Shown: positions 36,093 to 44,465, numbered from the stretch's first letter. The stretch is 46,167 bases of DNA from Myxosarcina sp. GA_180221_E-2-1-MAG-40_15 (GCA_020692205.1 JAIMKV010000037.1:1-46167); one strand, 5' to 3'. The notes: generated from the letters alone by a model not told the origin. A program made the numbers and translations.

Positions 36093-36209
36093 CTAGTCAA
36101 TACCTAATTGATTACCACGCTTGTACTGCATGTAGGCAGCGAAAAACAGTCCTGCTAAGGTAATAAAAATTAGACCTAGAACAATACCCAAAAGTAGAGG
36201 CTCTATCAT
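36093..36209 (-). CDS. petG: PetG, cytochrome b6f complex subunit V
   Basis: A 38-aa single-helix membrane protein needed for assembly and stability of the cytochrome b6f complex in thylakoids. The sequence begins '[20 protein letters not shown]' and ends '[10 protein letters not shown]', matching the PetG pattern (M-x-EPLL-x-GIVLGLI, then TLAGLF and Y-x-Q-Y-x-RG). A GGAGAG ribosome binding site lies 6 nt before the ATG. The gene is too short for common length cut-offs. It is divergent from the cytM-like gene 204 bp away, so two electron-transport genes share one promoter region. Confidence 0.95.
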   Translation of the reverse strand: MIEPLLLGIVLGLIFITLAGLFFAAYMQYKRGNQLGID

Positions 36210-36413
36210 AAATATCTCTCCTTAAAATAAATTATTTAACTAAAATATATCCTACGCTAATTTTGGTATGGCTGTCATCCAAACCAAGCTAGAGCAAAAT
36301 TAGCAAAAATGGAACTATAATTGCATCTTGCTTTAGCTTGCCTTTAAGTTCTAAGCTATTTTATAAATCATAATAAATATAAGTAAACATTCATAAATTT
36401 TTTAAGATCAACA

Positions 36414-36788
36414 GTGGATAACCAGTTAGTCCAATCTCGTGTTTGGCTAAACCGCCTTATATTAATCATCATGGCTGTAATGCTTATTGTCGGTTGTAGC
36501 ATTCTGGGTATCTATTGGCAAAAAACTTCTGACCCTTATGCTTATGATGTATTGTCCTTAGAGGGAGATGCTCAAAAAGGTTTGGCTATATTTCAAATCA
36601 ATTGTGCAGGATGCCACAATTTGCGAGCAGATCAGAATGTTGGACCGAGATTAGAAGACATTACTAAACGCAAATCTCAGCGAGACATTATCACCCAGGT
36701 AACTAGTGGTAGAACCCCGCCAATGCCGAAGTTTCAGCCCAGCAAACAAGAAATGGCAGATTTACTTAGTTATTTGAGTCAGCTTTAA
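36414..36788 (+). CDS. cytM: Membrane-anchored c-type cytochrome, CytM-like
   Basis: A 124-aa monohaem cytochrome c. An uncleaved anchor is likely (about residues 12-36, LNRLILIIMAVMLIVGCSIL). The haem-binding motif is 'INCAGCHNL' (CxxCH), and the methionine ligand lies in 'GRTPPMPKFQPSKQEMADLL'. This end segment (TPPMPxFQP then MADLLSYL) is typical of CytM, a low-level cyanobacterial cytochrome that dampens respiration or photosynthesis. Cytochrome c6 would have a cleaved leader and a different end. Start codon GTG at 36414. Divergent from petG. Confidence 0.85.
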   Translation: MDNQLVQSRVWLNRLILIIMAVMLIVGCSILGIYWQKTSDPYAYDVLSLEGDAQKGLAIFQINCAGCHNLRADQNVGPRLEDITKRKSQRDIITQVTSGRTPPMPKFQPSKQEMADLLSYLSQL

Positions 36789-36850
36789 ACTCAATAGCAG
36801 TCAATCAGCTTCTCGATTGACTGCTATTAATGATTTGAATTAAATTTTAA

Positions 36851-37102
36851 TTAAAATCTTTCTACACTACCAAGGAAGACTGGTTCGACTCGAATGGCTA
36901 AAACGCTTTTAGGCCGTAGTACCATATACTCTCCCTGAATATTTTTAATTGGTACATTGACAAAATCTTCGGAATCAGGTTTTGTTACCAGTTCATTGCT
37001 GTACCATTTTTGGAATTCTTGAACAGTATTGAATCGAACTTCTTCTCTGTGACCACCAGAAATTAAGATATGAACTGCGTATTCGTCGGCTTTTCTAGGC
37101 AT
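36851..37102 (-). CDS. Small conserved-looking protein, unrecognised
   Basis: An 83-aa soluble protein. It begins with a basic segment and a beta strand ('DEYAVHILISGGHREEVRF'), then an amphipathic helix ('TVQEFQKWYSNEL'), then more strands ('EDFVNVPIKNIQGEYMVLRP' and 'SVLAIRVEPVFLG'). The even pattern of strands and the coding-like composition support a real gene. I do not know a family name. It is convergent with the cytM-like gene and lies downstream of sigA on the same strand. Confidence 0.65.
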   Translation of the reverse strand: MPRKADEYAVHILISGGHREEVRFNTVQEFQKWYSNELVTKPDSEDFVNVPIKNIQGEYMVLRPKSVLAIRVEPVFLGSVERF

Positions 37103-37408
37103 AGAAACTAGTTGAAAACTGTAATTCTATAGTTCCCATAAATCCGCTGAGAAACGTCATTAAAGCCTAAATAATTAGATCAAGAGAAAGCTCGTTGAGC
37201 AGTTTTAGATTAGTTTGAGAAAAAGAGTGCGATCTCACTATGTGATTAGACAATAAACCTAGAAGCAGAGGGGGAACTATCCTCAAATCCACTGAAAACT
37301 TACCCACGTGAGACAGATGAGTTAAAGGCGATCGCAGGTAGGGTTATCGGCGCAACTTGATTGGCAAAATGATGGCCGAGAGACAACTTTGATCTTTGCT
37401 CGAATACC

Positions 37409-37436
37409 AAAAAGGGTTAAGCAATGCCTAACCCTT
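37409..37436 (-). terminator. Rho-independent terminator of sigA
   Basis: Read on the minus strand, AAGGGTTA pairs with TAACCCTT across a 9-nt loop and is followed by TTTTT (the A-run at 37409-37413). A second palindrome, AGCTTTAA-AATA-TTAAAGCT (37439-37458), sits between this hairpin and the sigA stop codon. Confidence 0.82.
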
Positions 37437-37458
37437 ACAGCTTTAAAATATTAAAGCT

Positions 37459-38721
37459 CTAACTTAGTGACTCTAGATAATCTCTAATCAGGTTTCTACG
37501 TCGGGGTTGACGTAGTTTTTGCAAAGCCTTAGCTTCAATTTGCCGTACTCTTTCGCGAGATAGTTCTAAACAGCGACCAATTTCCGCCAGAGAAAATGGT
37601 TTTTCGCCACCAAAACCAAAGCGCATCTGAATTACTTCCCGTTCACGACTGGTTAATTCTGATAGCAAATAATGCAAGTCTTTCTGTAAAGATTCCCGCA
37701 TTAAGGTTTCTTCTGGAGAAGCACTTTCAGTTTCCAGTAAATCGCCTAACTCAGTGTCTTTCTCTTTGCCGACTTTGATTTCTAAGGAAACGGAACGAGG
37801 TACACGCAACAAAACTTCGCGGATTTGAGCAGCAGTCATGTCTAGCTCTTTAGCAATATCCTCGATTTTGGGAGTACGTCCTTTTTCTTGAGAAATTTTG
37901 CGCTGAGCTTTTTTAATTTTGTTGAGCTTTTCGGTGATATGGACAGGGAGGCGAATTGTTCTACTTTGAGTGGCGATCGCTCTGGTGATGCCCTGGCGAA
38001 TCCACCAGTAAGCATAAGTACTAAAACGGTAGCCTTTTGTGGGATCAAACTTTTCGACTGCTCTTTCTAAGCCGAGAGTTCCCTCTTGAATCAGATCGAG
38101 TAATTCTAAACCACGATTTTGATATTTTTTGGCGACAGAAACTACTAGGCGTAAATTCGCCTTAATCATGTGTTCTTTGGCGCGGATCCCATTTTTTTGA
38201 ATTTTGTCTAATTCTTTGGCATCGCAGCCCATGGTTTCTGCCCAAGCTTGTTTGCCTGCGGCTAACTTTGCTTTTAAAAGAGGAATTTCCATACCCACCG
38301 CCAGGGACCATCTTTTGATTGAAGGACGATGACTAAGCTGAGTTACGAGACGGTCGTGTACGTCAACCAACTGAATAAATTCTTGCAAAATTACGTTACC
38401 AGCTTCGGCAGCTTCAGCACGTTGTTCTAAAATATTTATATGGCGTTGAACTTTTTGTGCTTCTGAAACTTCTTCATCTCTTTCTAATAGAGGAACTCTG
38501 CCAATTTCCTGTAGATATAATCTGACTAGATCGGTAGTAGTACGACTGCCTCGGCGAGAAATAGTATCTGGATCTGCACTATCTAGATCGAGTTCAACCA
38601 GCTCTTCTGGGAACTTGTCAACACTATCTAGATCATGGTTAACTTCTGAATCTAAATTAATATCAGTGTCAGGTGAAGAATTGTCTCCTTCGGTTTCAAC
38701 GTATGAAGAATTAGCAAGCAT
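37459..38721 (-). CDS. sigA: Principal RNA polymerase sigma factor SigA (group 1)
   Basis: A 420-aa sigma-70 factor. An acidic N-terminal part (to about residue 60) leads into region 1.2 ('TTDLVRLYLQEIGRVPLLER'). Region 2 has 'MIKANLRLVVSVAKKYQNRG', 'LLDLIQEGTLGLERAVEKFD' and the -10 recognising 'YRFSTYAYWWIRQGITRAIA'. Region 3 has 'IRLPVHITEKLNKIKKAQRK', and region 4 has the -35 recognising helix in 'SLAEIGRCLELSRERVRQIE'. The length and N-terminal extension fit the essential group-1 factor rather than group-2 paralogues. A hairpin lies in its 5' leader. Confidence 0.88.
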   Translation of the reverse strand: MLANSSYVETEGDNSSPDTDINLDSEVNHDLDSVDKFPEELVELDLDSADPDTISRRGSRTTTDLVRLYLQEIGRVPLLERDEEVSEAQKVQRHINILEQRAEAAEAGNVILQEFIQLVDVHDRLVTQLSHRPSIKRWSLAVGMEIPLLKAKLAAGKQAWAETMGCDAKELDKIQKNGIRAKEHMIKANLRLVVSVAKKYQNRGLELLDLIQEGTLGLERAVEKFDPTKGYRFSTYAYWWIRQGITRAIATQSRTIRLPVHITEKLNKIKKAQRKISQEKGRTPKIEDIAKELDMTAAQIREVLLRVPRSVSLEIKVGKEKDTELGDLLETESASPEETLMRESLQKDLHYLLSELTSREREVIQMRFGFGGEKPFSLAEIGRCLELSRERVRQIEAKALQKLRQPRRRNLIRDYLESLS

Positions 38722-39150
38722 AGCGTTCTCTTAATGACGACTCCAGTGAAGGTTGTGGTCACAGATTACTCAGACGCAAGACGACGGAGTCTGCTGTGAC
38801 TATTGGTGAATGTGACTTCCTCCTCTGAAAATAGATTGCCCAATTCATCATTAAAATGAACATCAACCGCAGTTTTTTTGGCTATTTCTCGGTTTGGCGC
38901 TTCTATTTTCAGTAACAACACGGTTGGCTGAATGTTGTTTAAATCACTTGGATTTTGAGGAAGTCCTTAAATATTGCTTTATGGTGTGTGGAAGTATATG
39001 TCCAATTAAAAGTTCCTGAAACTAAAAAAATGTTACATTTGTTTACCTACTACTTTAAGCGATCGCTTGATTAAACTAGTCAAAAAGTATGGCAATTCTT
39101 TTGCAGACAAGAAATACAGCAGCTTTGGCTTTTAGTTCCTCAAAATAACC
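38722..39150. other. Long upstream region of sigA
   Basis: About 430 bp lies between the lipA terminator and the sigA start. It contains a hairpin close to the start codon (38758-38800) and is otherwise AT-rich with no open frame. The size suggests several promoters or a long leader. Confidence 0.45.
38758..38800 (-). promoter_or_regulatory. Stem-loop in the sigA 5' leader
   Basis: GTCACAG at 38758-38764 pairs with CTGTGAC at 38794-38800, and inner arms CAGAC (38771-38775) and GTCTG (38789-38793) form a second stem. On the sigA strand this two-stem hairpin would end 36 nt before the ATG. It may affect mRNA stability or translation. No T-run follows. Confidence 0.5.
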
Positions 39151-39183
39151 AAAAAAAAGAAACCGTCAATCGAGCGCGGTTTC
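39151..39183 (-). terminator. Rho-independent terminator of lipA
   Basis: On the minus strand GAAACCG (39183-39177) pairs with CGGTTTC (39165-39159) across an 11-nt loop, followed by eight T residues (A-run at 39151-39158). It lies 43 bp past the lipA stop, so lipA and sigA are separate transcripts. Confidence 0.87.
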
Positions 39184-39225
39184 GTTATTGTCGAAAATGT
39201 GGAAAATAAAGCCTGCTCTCAGTGA

Positions 39226-40119
39226 TTACACCGAAGCAATATTAGGTTTTTGACGAGGATAAAGCTGCATCAAGGCTCTAACTTGTTCGGCATGATAGGA
39301 ACTACGGGTTAAAGGACTAGATACCACCTGCAAGAAACCAATCGACTCGCCAAATTCTTGCCAAGCTTGGAATTGTTGAGGATTGACGAAATCTTGGACT
39401 CCTAAATGTTTCTGAGAAGGCTGAAGATATTGTCCAATAGTCAAAATATCGCAGTCAACATCTCGTAAACCCTGGATAACTTCTCTTACTTCTTCATCGG
39501 TTTCACCCAAACCAACCATGATGCCAGATTTGGTATATACCCAAGGCGCAAGATCCCGGGAACGTTGTAAAAGTTCGAGCGATCGCCGATAATTCCCTTG
39601 AGGGCGTACTCTTTTATATAGTCGGGGAATAGTTTCGGTATTGTGATTCAACACATCAGGTTGAGCAGCCAAGATAACTTCTAAGGCATCCCAATTGCCA
39701 CATAAATCGGGAATAAGCAGCTCAATTGTAGTTTGCGGCGAAACTTTACGCACCTCTTCAATACAGCGTACAAATTGCGACGCACCCTCATCTGGTAGAT
39801 CGTCGCGATTTACCGAAGTAATTACTACATGATTAAGCTTAAGACGGCGTACTGCTTTGGCTAGCTGCAACGGTTCATTGGCATCTAAAGCCTGGGGCTT
39901 TTTCTCAAAGTCAATATCACAATAAGGACAAGCGCGAGTACAGGCTGGCCCCATAATCAGAAAAGTTGCTGTACCAACACTAAAGCATTCTCCAATATTG
40001 GGACAAGATGCTTCTTCGCAGACGGTATTTAGCGATAGATCGCGCAAGATCTCTTTAACGCTTCCTACTCGTTCAAATTGCGGTGCTTTTACCCTTAACC
40101 AATCTGGCTTTACTACCAC
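39226..40119 (-). CDS. lipA: LipA, lipoyl synthase (radical SAM)
   Basis: A 297-aa radical-SAM enzyme that inserts two sulfur atoms into octanoyl groups to make lipoyl cofactor. The auxiliary 4Fe-4S cluster is bound by '[12 protein letters not shown]' (CxxxxCxxxxxC), the SAM cluster by '[10 protein letters not shown]' (CxxxCxxC), and the C-terminal '[10 protein letters not shown]' carries the conserved RSSY serine. Partner enzyme LipB is at 18128-18781. Many cyanobacteria have two lipA copies; only this one is seen here. Start codon GTG at 40119. Confidence 0.95.
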   Translation of the reverse strand: MVVKPDWLRVKAPQFERVGSVKEILRDLSLNTVCEEASCPNIGECFSVGTATFLIMGPACTRACPYCDIDFEKKPQALDANEPLQLAKAVRRLKLNHVVITSVNRDDLPDEGASQFVRCIEEVRKVSPQTTIELLIPDLCGNWDALEVILAAQPDVLNHNTETIPRLYKRVRPQGNYRRSLELLQRSRDLAPWVYTKSGIMVGLGETDEEVREVIQGLRDVDCDILTIGQYLQPSQKHLGVQDFVNPQQFQAWQEFGESIGFLQVVSSPLTRSSYHAEQVRALMQLYPRQKPNIASV

Positions 40120-40146
40120 GCCTTAATTGCTCCAGTTTATTAATTT

Positions 40147-40301
40147 TGACTCTTGTTTATTTTATCTTGCCTAAAGTTACCTGGATTGATTTTCTACTCA
40201 AACAACTACTTAGAAATTACGAGAATAATCGGGCAGAATTGAGCGTATTTCCTCAATTACCTAAATATTTATCTGGTTCTTTGGGAACTATAAAAAAGTA
40301 A
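40147..40301 (+). CDS. Possible 51-codon remnant ORF before the barrel gene
   Basis: Downstream of the divergent lipA start there is a plus-strand frame from a TTG (LTLVYFILPKVTWIDFLLKQ, ending SGSLGTIKK) with coding-like codon use. It ends 21 bp before the outer-membrane gene. No ribosome binding site or family is recognised. It could be a small gene or the tail of a deleted one. Confidence 0.2.
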
Positions 40302-40322
40302 ATCACAAAGATTGTATTTTAA

Positions 40323-41054
40323 ATGTCATCAAAAGATAGTTGCATCGCATCAATAGTATCTATCTCAGGACTATTAACCATGCCAAATATGGCTCAGGCA
40401 AAAGATATTGAAAGTTACGAAGATTATCGGATGTATTGTAGTCCAGCAGCTTATCAGTATGGCATTCAAAGTTCAGATTGCGATCGCTATAAAGATATTT
40501 ACGAGAATCAGCTTCAAGAGGAGTTAGAACAACGGCAAATTAGAAGAAGAAATACGAAGCAAGAAGAGAATGATGCAAACCAAGGTAATCCTATTAAAGG
40601 TTATATAGGCGGTTCTTTGGGTGTATTTTTTCCAGATTCAGATGTTTTAAATACAGGGTTAGGAGTTAGTCTTTATGGTGGTGCCAAATTTAATAAGTAT
40701 TTTGCGACTGATATAGAAATTGATTTACTAGGTGGTGGAACTATATCTTCAGATATAGCCTATGGTGTATTTGCAGCGTTTATCAACCCCAAGTTTATCT
40801 TGCCCTTCACCGATAAAGAAAATAGTGCATCTGCATATTTAAGCCCAGGTATTGGCATATCTACTTTAGGTGTAGGTGATGGAGACATAACGGTAACAGA
40901 CGATACTCGCCTTACTTGGCAAGCTAAAGCAGGAATATCCGCACCTGTTAGTAAAAGATTAAGTATTTTTGGACAAATAAGATATACTAGCCAATTCGAG
41001 GAAAACACTGTTGATTTCTTTGGAACAGAAATAGGTCTTAATTTTGAGTTTTAA
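40323..41054 (+). CDS. Outer-membrane beta-barrel protein
   Basis: A 243-aa exported protein. The N-terminus is a signal peptide (cleavage likely after 'MPNMAQA', residue 27). Next comes a short Cys- and Tyr-containing segment (two Cys within about 20 residues) and a charged coiled-coil-like stretch (ENQLQEELEQRQIRRRNTKQ). A barrel domain of alternating residues follows ('GYIGGSLGVFFPDSDVLNTG', 'ATDIEIDLLGGGTI', 'AKAGISAPVSKRLSIFGQIR') and ends in Phe, the usual outer-membrane assembly signal. It resembles small OmpA/opacity-type barrels. The function is unknown. Confidence 0.8.
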   Translation: MSSKDSCIASIVSISGLLTMPNMAQAKDIESYEDYRMYCSPAAYQYGIQSSDCDRYKDIYENQLQEELEQRQIRRRNTKQEENDANQGNPIKGYIGGSLGVFFPDSDVLNTGLGVSLYGGAKFNKYFATDIEIDLLGGGTISSDIAYGVFAAFINPKFILPFTDKENSASAYLSPGIGISTLGVGDGDITVTDDTRLTWQAKAGISAPVSKRLSIFGQIRYTSQFEENTVDFFGTEIGLNFEF

Positions 41055-41061
41055 AGTTATT

Positions 41062-41112
41062 AGGTGAGTTAAACACATCTGTATTTTTATGGATATTTAC
41101 GGCTCACCTTTT
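41062..41112 (+). terminator. Probable terminator of the barrel gene
   Basis: AGGTGAG at 41062-41068 pairs with CTCACCT at 41103-41109, followed by TTT. The loop is long (34 nt), so this is weaker than the other terminators in the window. Confidence 0.5.
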
Positions 41113-41199
41113 CAAAAATAGTTATTTTTATATGTTTCTATATGAAGTAATAAGTAATTAAAATACGGAAGCTAATTGGAATGACTATACTTACCTTTT

Positions 41200-41598
41200 T
41201 TACCGCCAATTTTCTACTGACAAGCCTTCAATTTTAGAAAACTCTTTAAGATTACTTGTTACTACAATTAAATTGTTTGCCAGTGCTGTTGCGGCAATTA
41301 AGAGGTCGTAATAGCCAATGGGACTACCAGCTTGTTTTAGTTCGCTTCTAATTTTTGCTGCCATATTAGCTTCTGCAATAGAAAAATCAATAGTTTTAAT
41401 TTTTTGATAAATAGCCTCTAATTGAGGAGTAATTGTTTGGCTCAAGCTGGGTTTTAGTTTTAACCCATACTCAATTTCAAATCTGGTAATGGATGAGACA
41501 AAAATATTATAGGGGTTCTCTTGCTTAAGTCTTTGCATAGTTTTGATCTCACCTTTTATATAATCTGAAAGACTACAAGTATCTAACAAATAAGTCAT
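41200..41598 (-). CDS. VapC-type PIN-domain toxin
   Basis: A 132-aa ribonuclease of the PIN fold. The acidic metal-binding residues are Asp in 'YLLDTCSLSDYIKGE' (residue 6), Glu in 'SSITRFEIEYGL', and Asp in 'IGYYDLLIAATALANNLIVV', followed by 'TSNLKEFSKIEGLSVENW', typical of VapC toxins that cut tRNA or rRNA. Its ATG shares one base with the stop codon of the upstream antitoxin gene (TAATG), so the two are translationally coupled. Confidence 0.9.
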   Translation of the reverse strand: MTYLLDTCSLSDYIKGEIKTMQRLKQENPYNIFVSSITRFEIEYGLKLKPSLSQTITPQLEAIYQKIKTIDFSIAEANMAAKIRSELKQAGSPIGYYDLLIAATALANNLIVVTSNLKEFSKIEGLSVENWR

Positions 41599-41825
41599 TA
41601 AAAAATGTCTTCCTTCGGTTTGAGTAGATTATCTTCTCTGCTAATTTCAAACCCTGGACAACCTTGCCAATTTAAGATTTCTTCTCCCCAATTTGTTGCT
41701 TCACGCTCTTCGATCAATCGAGCTATGGCTTCATTGACCAAATGGTTACGTGATACCTCTTCTCGTTCAGAAATCGCCTGCAATTTTTTGCCTAAATCAT
41801 CGTTAAGGTAAATACTAAAATTCAT
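41598..41825 (-). CDS. VapB-like ribbon-helix-helix antitoxin
   Basis: A 75-aa protein with a ribbon-helix-helix DNA-binding N-terminus ('FSIYLNDDLGKKLQAISERE' then 'VSRNHLVNEAIARLIEERE') and a toxin-neutralising C-terminal tail (NWGEEILNWQGCPGFEISRE). It should bind both its own promoter and the PIN toxin. The pair lies between the barrel gene and the GHL10 gene, with a 42-bp gap upstream to the GHL10 stop. Confidence 0.88.
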   Translation of the reverse strand: MNFSIYLNDDLGKKLQAISEREEVSRNHLVNEAIARLIEEREATNWGEEILNWQGCPGFEISREDNLLKPKEDIF

Positions 41826-41867
41826 TAGCTTAAATTTATAACATCACATAACATATTATAAGTTATT

Positions 41868-42956
41868 TTAAGCTTCTGGATCAAAATATTCTGGTAAAGT
41901 TGCTAGACGATCGTAACCAGCAGATTTAAATAGTGCGATCGCAACTGCATCATTATTTTTGCGCAACCCTTCATAATGGAAAAATACCTGTCCAGATAAA
42001 TGGCGATCGCGATTAGTTTTAATACACTTAATTAAATCTTTAGTAGTTACATCTTTACCATTGGCAGTAAACGTAATTCCTGGGGCAAACTTAGATAGTG
42101 AATTGCGATCAAAAGTTTTAATTAGCTGCTTTACTTCTTGGTTATAGCCAGAGAAACTAGGACGATAAATTTGCGGATGAATAAGATCGCATAAGCCTTT
42201 TTCTACCCAAGCTTTCGCATCTTGCAATAAGTTATTTAAACAGAAAGGATATACAGCAGGAGATAAAGAAACAAGTGCCTGGGGTTTAATTGCTTTTACT
42301 TCTTGATACATTTTGGCTAAAAAGTCGGTTAATAAATCAGCGCGCCACTGTATCCACTGCTTGTCATGATGGTTTTGAGGAGGAAGTTTGCCAAAGACGG
42401 ATTGATATTGACGGATAGTATCGCTATCATATCCTGCGGTAACGGGGAGTGCGGGAAGGCGATCGCAACCTTGGATTCCATCTACACTATAATTACTGAC
42501 AATCTCAGTAATTATTTCTAGCATAAACTGCTGTACTTGAGACTGAAAAGCATTCATCCAGGTTAAGCCACCATGTCTGACTTTTGCGCCGTCTTTGTCT
42601 ATTGCTTGCCAATGGGGATATTTTTTTAAAATATGTCCTCCGCTGAGGAGATGAGAAGCAGCAAAGCCATATTCCAACCAGGGAATAACTTTAATCTGAC
42701 GCTGGTGTGCTGCGGTAATAATTTCTGATAAAGGATTGCGCTGCTGTTGTTCATAATAAGGATCGATGACAGGCAACTTATATCGATTCATCACTTGACT
42801 GGGATAAAGAGTATAACCCCGATTCCATACCACAGGAAAGATTATGTTAAAGCCGTAAGACTGCAAAAAATCCATTGCCTCAACAATGTTATTTTGTGAC
42901 TCTAATACCTGGCTGTGAGGACGATTAGCGATCCAAATCCCGCGTATTTCTGACAT
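41868..42956 (-). CDS. GHL10-type glycosidase-like protein (family 10-like, UPF0748-related)
   Basis: A 362-aa TIM-barrel protein of the glycosyl-hydrolase-like 10 group. Landmarks are 'EIRGIWIANRPHSQVLESQN' at the start, 'FNIIFPVVWNRGYTLYPSQV', 'QIKVIPWLEYGFA', 'HGGLTWMNAFQSQVQQFMLE', 'SVDGIQGCDRLPAL' and 'DLIHPQIYRPSFSGY'. The Glu in 'WLEYGF' and Asp in 'DGIQGCD' are candidate active-site acids. No signal peptide is seen, so it acts in the cytoplasm. The substrate is not known. Its ATG overlaps the stop of a 28-aa membrane miniprotein (TAATG). Confidence 0.83.
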   Translation of the reverse strand: MSEIRGIWIANRPHSQVLESQNNIVEAMDFLQSYGFNIIFPVVWNRGYTLYPSQVMNRYKLPVIDPYYEQQQRNPLSEIITAAHQRQIKVIPWLEYGFAASHLLSGGHILKKYPHWQAIDKDGAKVRHGGLTWMNAFQSQVQQFMLEIITEIVSNYSVDGIQGCDRLPALPVTAGYDSDTIRQYQSVFGKLPPQNHHDKQWIQWRADLLTDFLAKMYQEVKAIKPQALVSLSPAVYPFCLNNLLQDAKAWVEKGLCDLIHPQIYRPSFSGYNQEVKQLIKTFDRNSLSKFAPGITFTANGKDVTTKDLIKCIKTNRDRHLSGQVFFHYEGLRKNNDAVAIALFKSAGYDRLATLPEYFDPEA

Positions 42957-43042
42957 TAAGCTTGATTACTAAAATATATTGCGGCAATTACGATTAATCC
43001 TAGTAAAAATAACGGCACTAAAAGATTCACTGGTTCAATCAT
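42956..43042 (-). CDS. 28-aa single-helix membrane miniprotein, unrecognised
   Basis: A 28-codon ORF: 'MIEPVNLLVPLFLLGLIVIA' then 'AIYFSNQA'. It is essentially one membrane helix with a short acidic N-terminus and a polar C-terminus. A strong ribosome binding site (AGGAG, 7 nt before the ATG) and a stop codon overlapping the next ATG (TAATG) show that it is translated and coupled to the GHL10 gene. Known small photosynthetic subunits (PetG, PetL, PetN, PsaM, PsbM, Psb30) do not match by eye. The gene is too short for usual annotation. Confidence 0.7.
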   Translation of the reverse strand: MIEPVNLLVPLFLLGLIVIAAIYFSNQA

Positions 43043-43172
43043 TGATAAACTCCTGCATCTGATGACTGATTTTACGGGCAAGGACTTGATAAAACCAAAT
43101 GACTAAATACTTAAAAGCCAGACGGATGTTTAAACCTTGATTCCATCTAAAGAATAATTCAGCTTAAACATT

Positions 43173-43811
43173 TTATAATTGCTTTTTTACCCAACTGCGA
43201 AAAGCTTTTATCCCCTTATTTCTGCCTTCGATTCGACACTGATTCAAATATTGAGGAATTACTTCAATTAAAGAAAAATTAGCAAAAATACTACTTTGAT
43301 TTGACTCTACATATTTACCATCTAATAATAGTAAAATTTGTAATTTACCACGTTTATATTGCCATAATTCTGGGACACCTAAAGACTGATAAATCTCTGG
43401 ATGAGAACGATTAGTAATATCTATTTCTAAAGCTAAATCTGGTGGCGGATCGATAGTTAAATCTAAGCGATTTCTGCCTCTAACTACGGCTTCATTTTGG
43501 ATATAAAAACAACTATCAGGTTCAATTCCTTTGAACATTAACTGATTTTTAAAAGTAGTAGAACCCAAAGGACAAAATTCAATATCTAGTTCTTCTAAGA
43601 GAATTTTTACAAAGTCACTAATATATTCTTTATTAACCTCGTGTTCTAGTAAAGGGGTCATAATTTCTAATTGTCCTTGGTCATAAGCTATTCTAGAACC
43701 GCGATTTTCGCCCAAATCTTCTAAAATAGACTCAAATTCAGCCCAGGTAACATCATCTAACACTACTGTTTGTCCTGGCGGAACTATAATTCTTTTTACT
43801 TCTAGCAACAT
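43173..43811 (-). CDS. Uma2-family (DUF820) nuclease-fold protein
   Basis: A 212-aa protein of the Uma2 family, highly expanded in cyanobacteria, with a restriction-endonuclease-like fold. The core is 'GIEPDSCFYIQNEAVV' and 'PPPDLALEIDITNRS', with the acidic residues of the putative active site, followed by 'YQSLGVPELWQYKRGKLQIL'. A cleavage activity has not been shown for most members. The ATG at 43811 is preferred over a GTG eight codons upstream, because that GTG lies inside a HIP1 site. Many copies per genome suggest spread by duplication. Confidence 0.87.
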   Translation of the reverse strand: MLLEVKRIIVPPGQTVVLDDVTWAEFESILEDLGENRGSRIAYDQGQLEIMTPLLEHEVNKEYISDFVKILLEELDIEFCPLGSTTFKNQLMFKGIEPDSCFYIQNEAVVRGRNRLDLTIDPPPDLALEIDITNRSHPEIYQSLGVPELWQYKRGKLQILLLLDGKYVESNQSSIFANFSLIEVIPQYLNQCRIEGRNKGIKAFRSWVKKQL

Positions 43812-43927
43812 AGTTTTATCATGATGCGATCGCACTATTAATTAAATTTATCTAGAGATGATAATCTAAAAGTCATTGGATGTTATCATCCTAATCTGTT
43901 TCAATAATCAGGTATCTAACGACATTA

Positions 43928-44341
43928 ATGACATTAAATATCGAACTGTTGGAGAGTAGCTTTAGTCTAGTCAAAGAACACGACACGAATTTTACTCAAA
44001 CATTCTATCAAAACCTATTTACTGACTATCCAGAAGTTCAACCACTATTTGCCCATTCCCAAATGGAAAAACAGAGAAAAAAATTGTTTGATTCTTTAGT
44101 TTTGACGATTGACAGTTTACGTCAACCAGAAATTTTAACTGAAACCCTTAGAGGTTTAGGTACTAAACATATCAAATATGGTGTTTTACCAGAACACTAT
44201 CCGATGGTAGGAAATAGTCTCTTAAAATCTTTGGAATCTTTTTTAGGAGAAAGTTGGACAGATGAAGTTAAACAAGCTTGGATTGAAGCCTATACTGCGA
44301 TCGCTCAATTGATGCTAGAAGGAACAAATTTACAGGAATAG
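43928..44341 (+). CDS. Single-domain globin (flavohaemoglobin-type)
   Basis: A 137-aa full-length globin without a reductase domain. Helix A-B is 'SLVKEHDTNFTQTFYQNLFT', the CD corner has Pro and Phe in 'YPEVQPLFAH', the E helix starts 'MEKQRKKLFDSLV' (Gln at the distal site by eye), and the proximal His lies in 'GTKHIKYGVLPEHYP'. The closing helices are 'WTDEVKQAWIEAYTAIAQLM'. Such globins bind O2 or NO or sense oxygen. It stands alone. Confidence 0.88.
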   Translation: MTLNIELLESSFSLVKEHDTNFTQTFYQNLFTDYPEVQPLFAHSQMEKQRKKLFDSLVLTIDSLRQPEILTETLRGLGTKHIKYGVLPEHYPMVGNSLLKSLESFLGESWTDEVKQAWIEAYTAIAQLMLEGTNLQE

Positions 44342-44465
44342 CACATACTATTTTACGTCTGATGTGAATGAGGAAAAGATAGAAGATGAAAGTTACCAAA
44401 AAGTGCGATCGCGATATATTTTTTTCGGCGTGATTCCAAGTCGCTTGACTCGATCTAATCACTAG

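Noticed and set aside
43812-43835. Upstream GTG start for the Uma2 gene
   Set aside because: The codon is part of a HIP1 palindrome and the family N-terminus begins later, so the ATG at 43811 is better.
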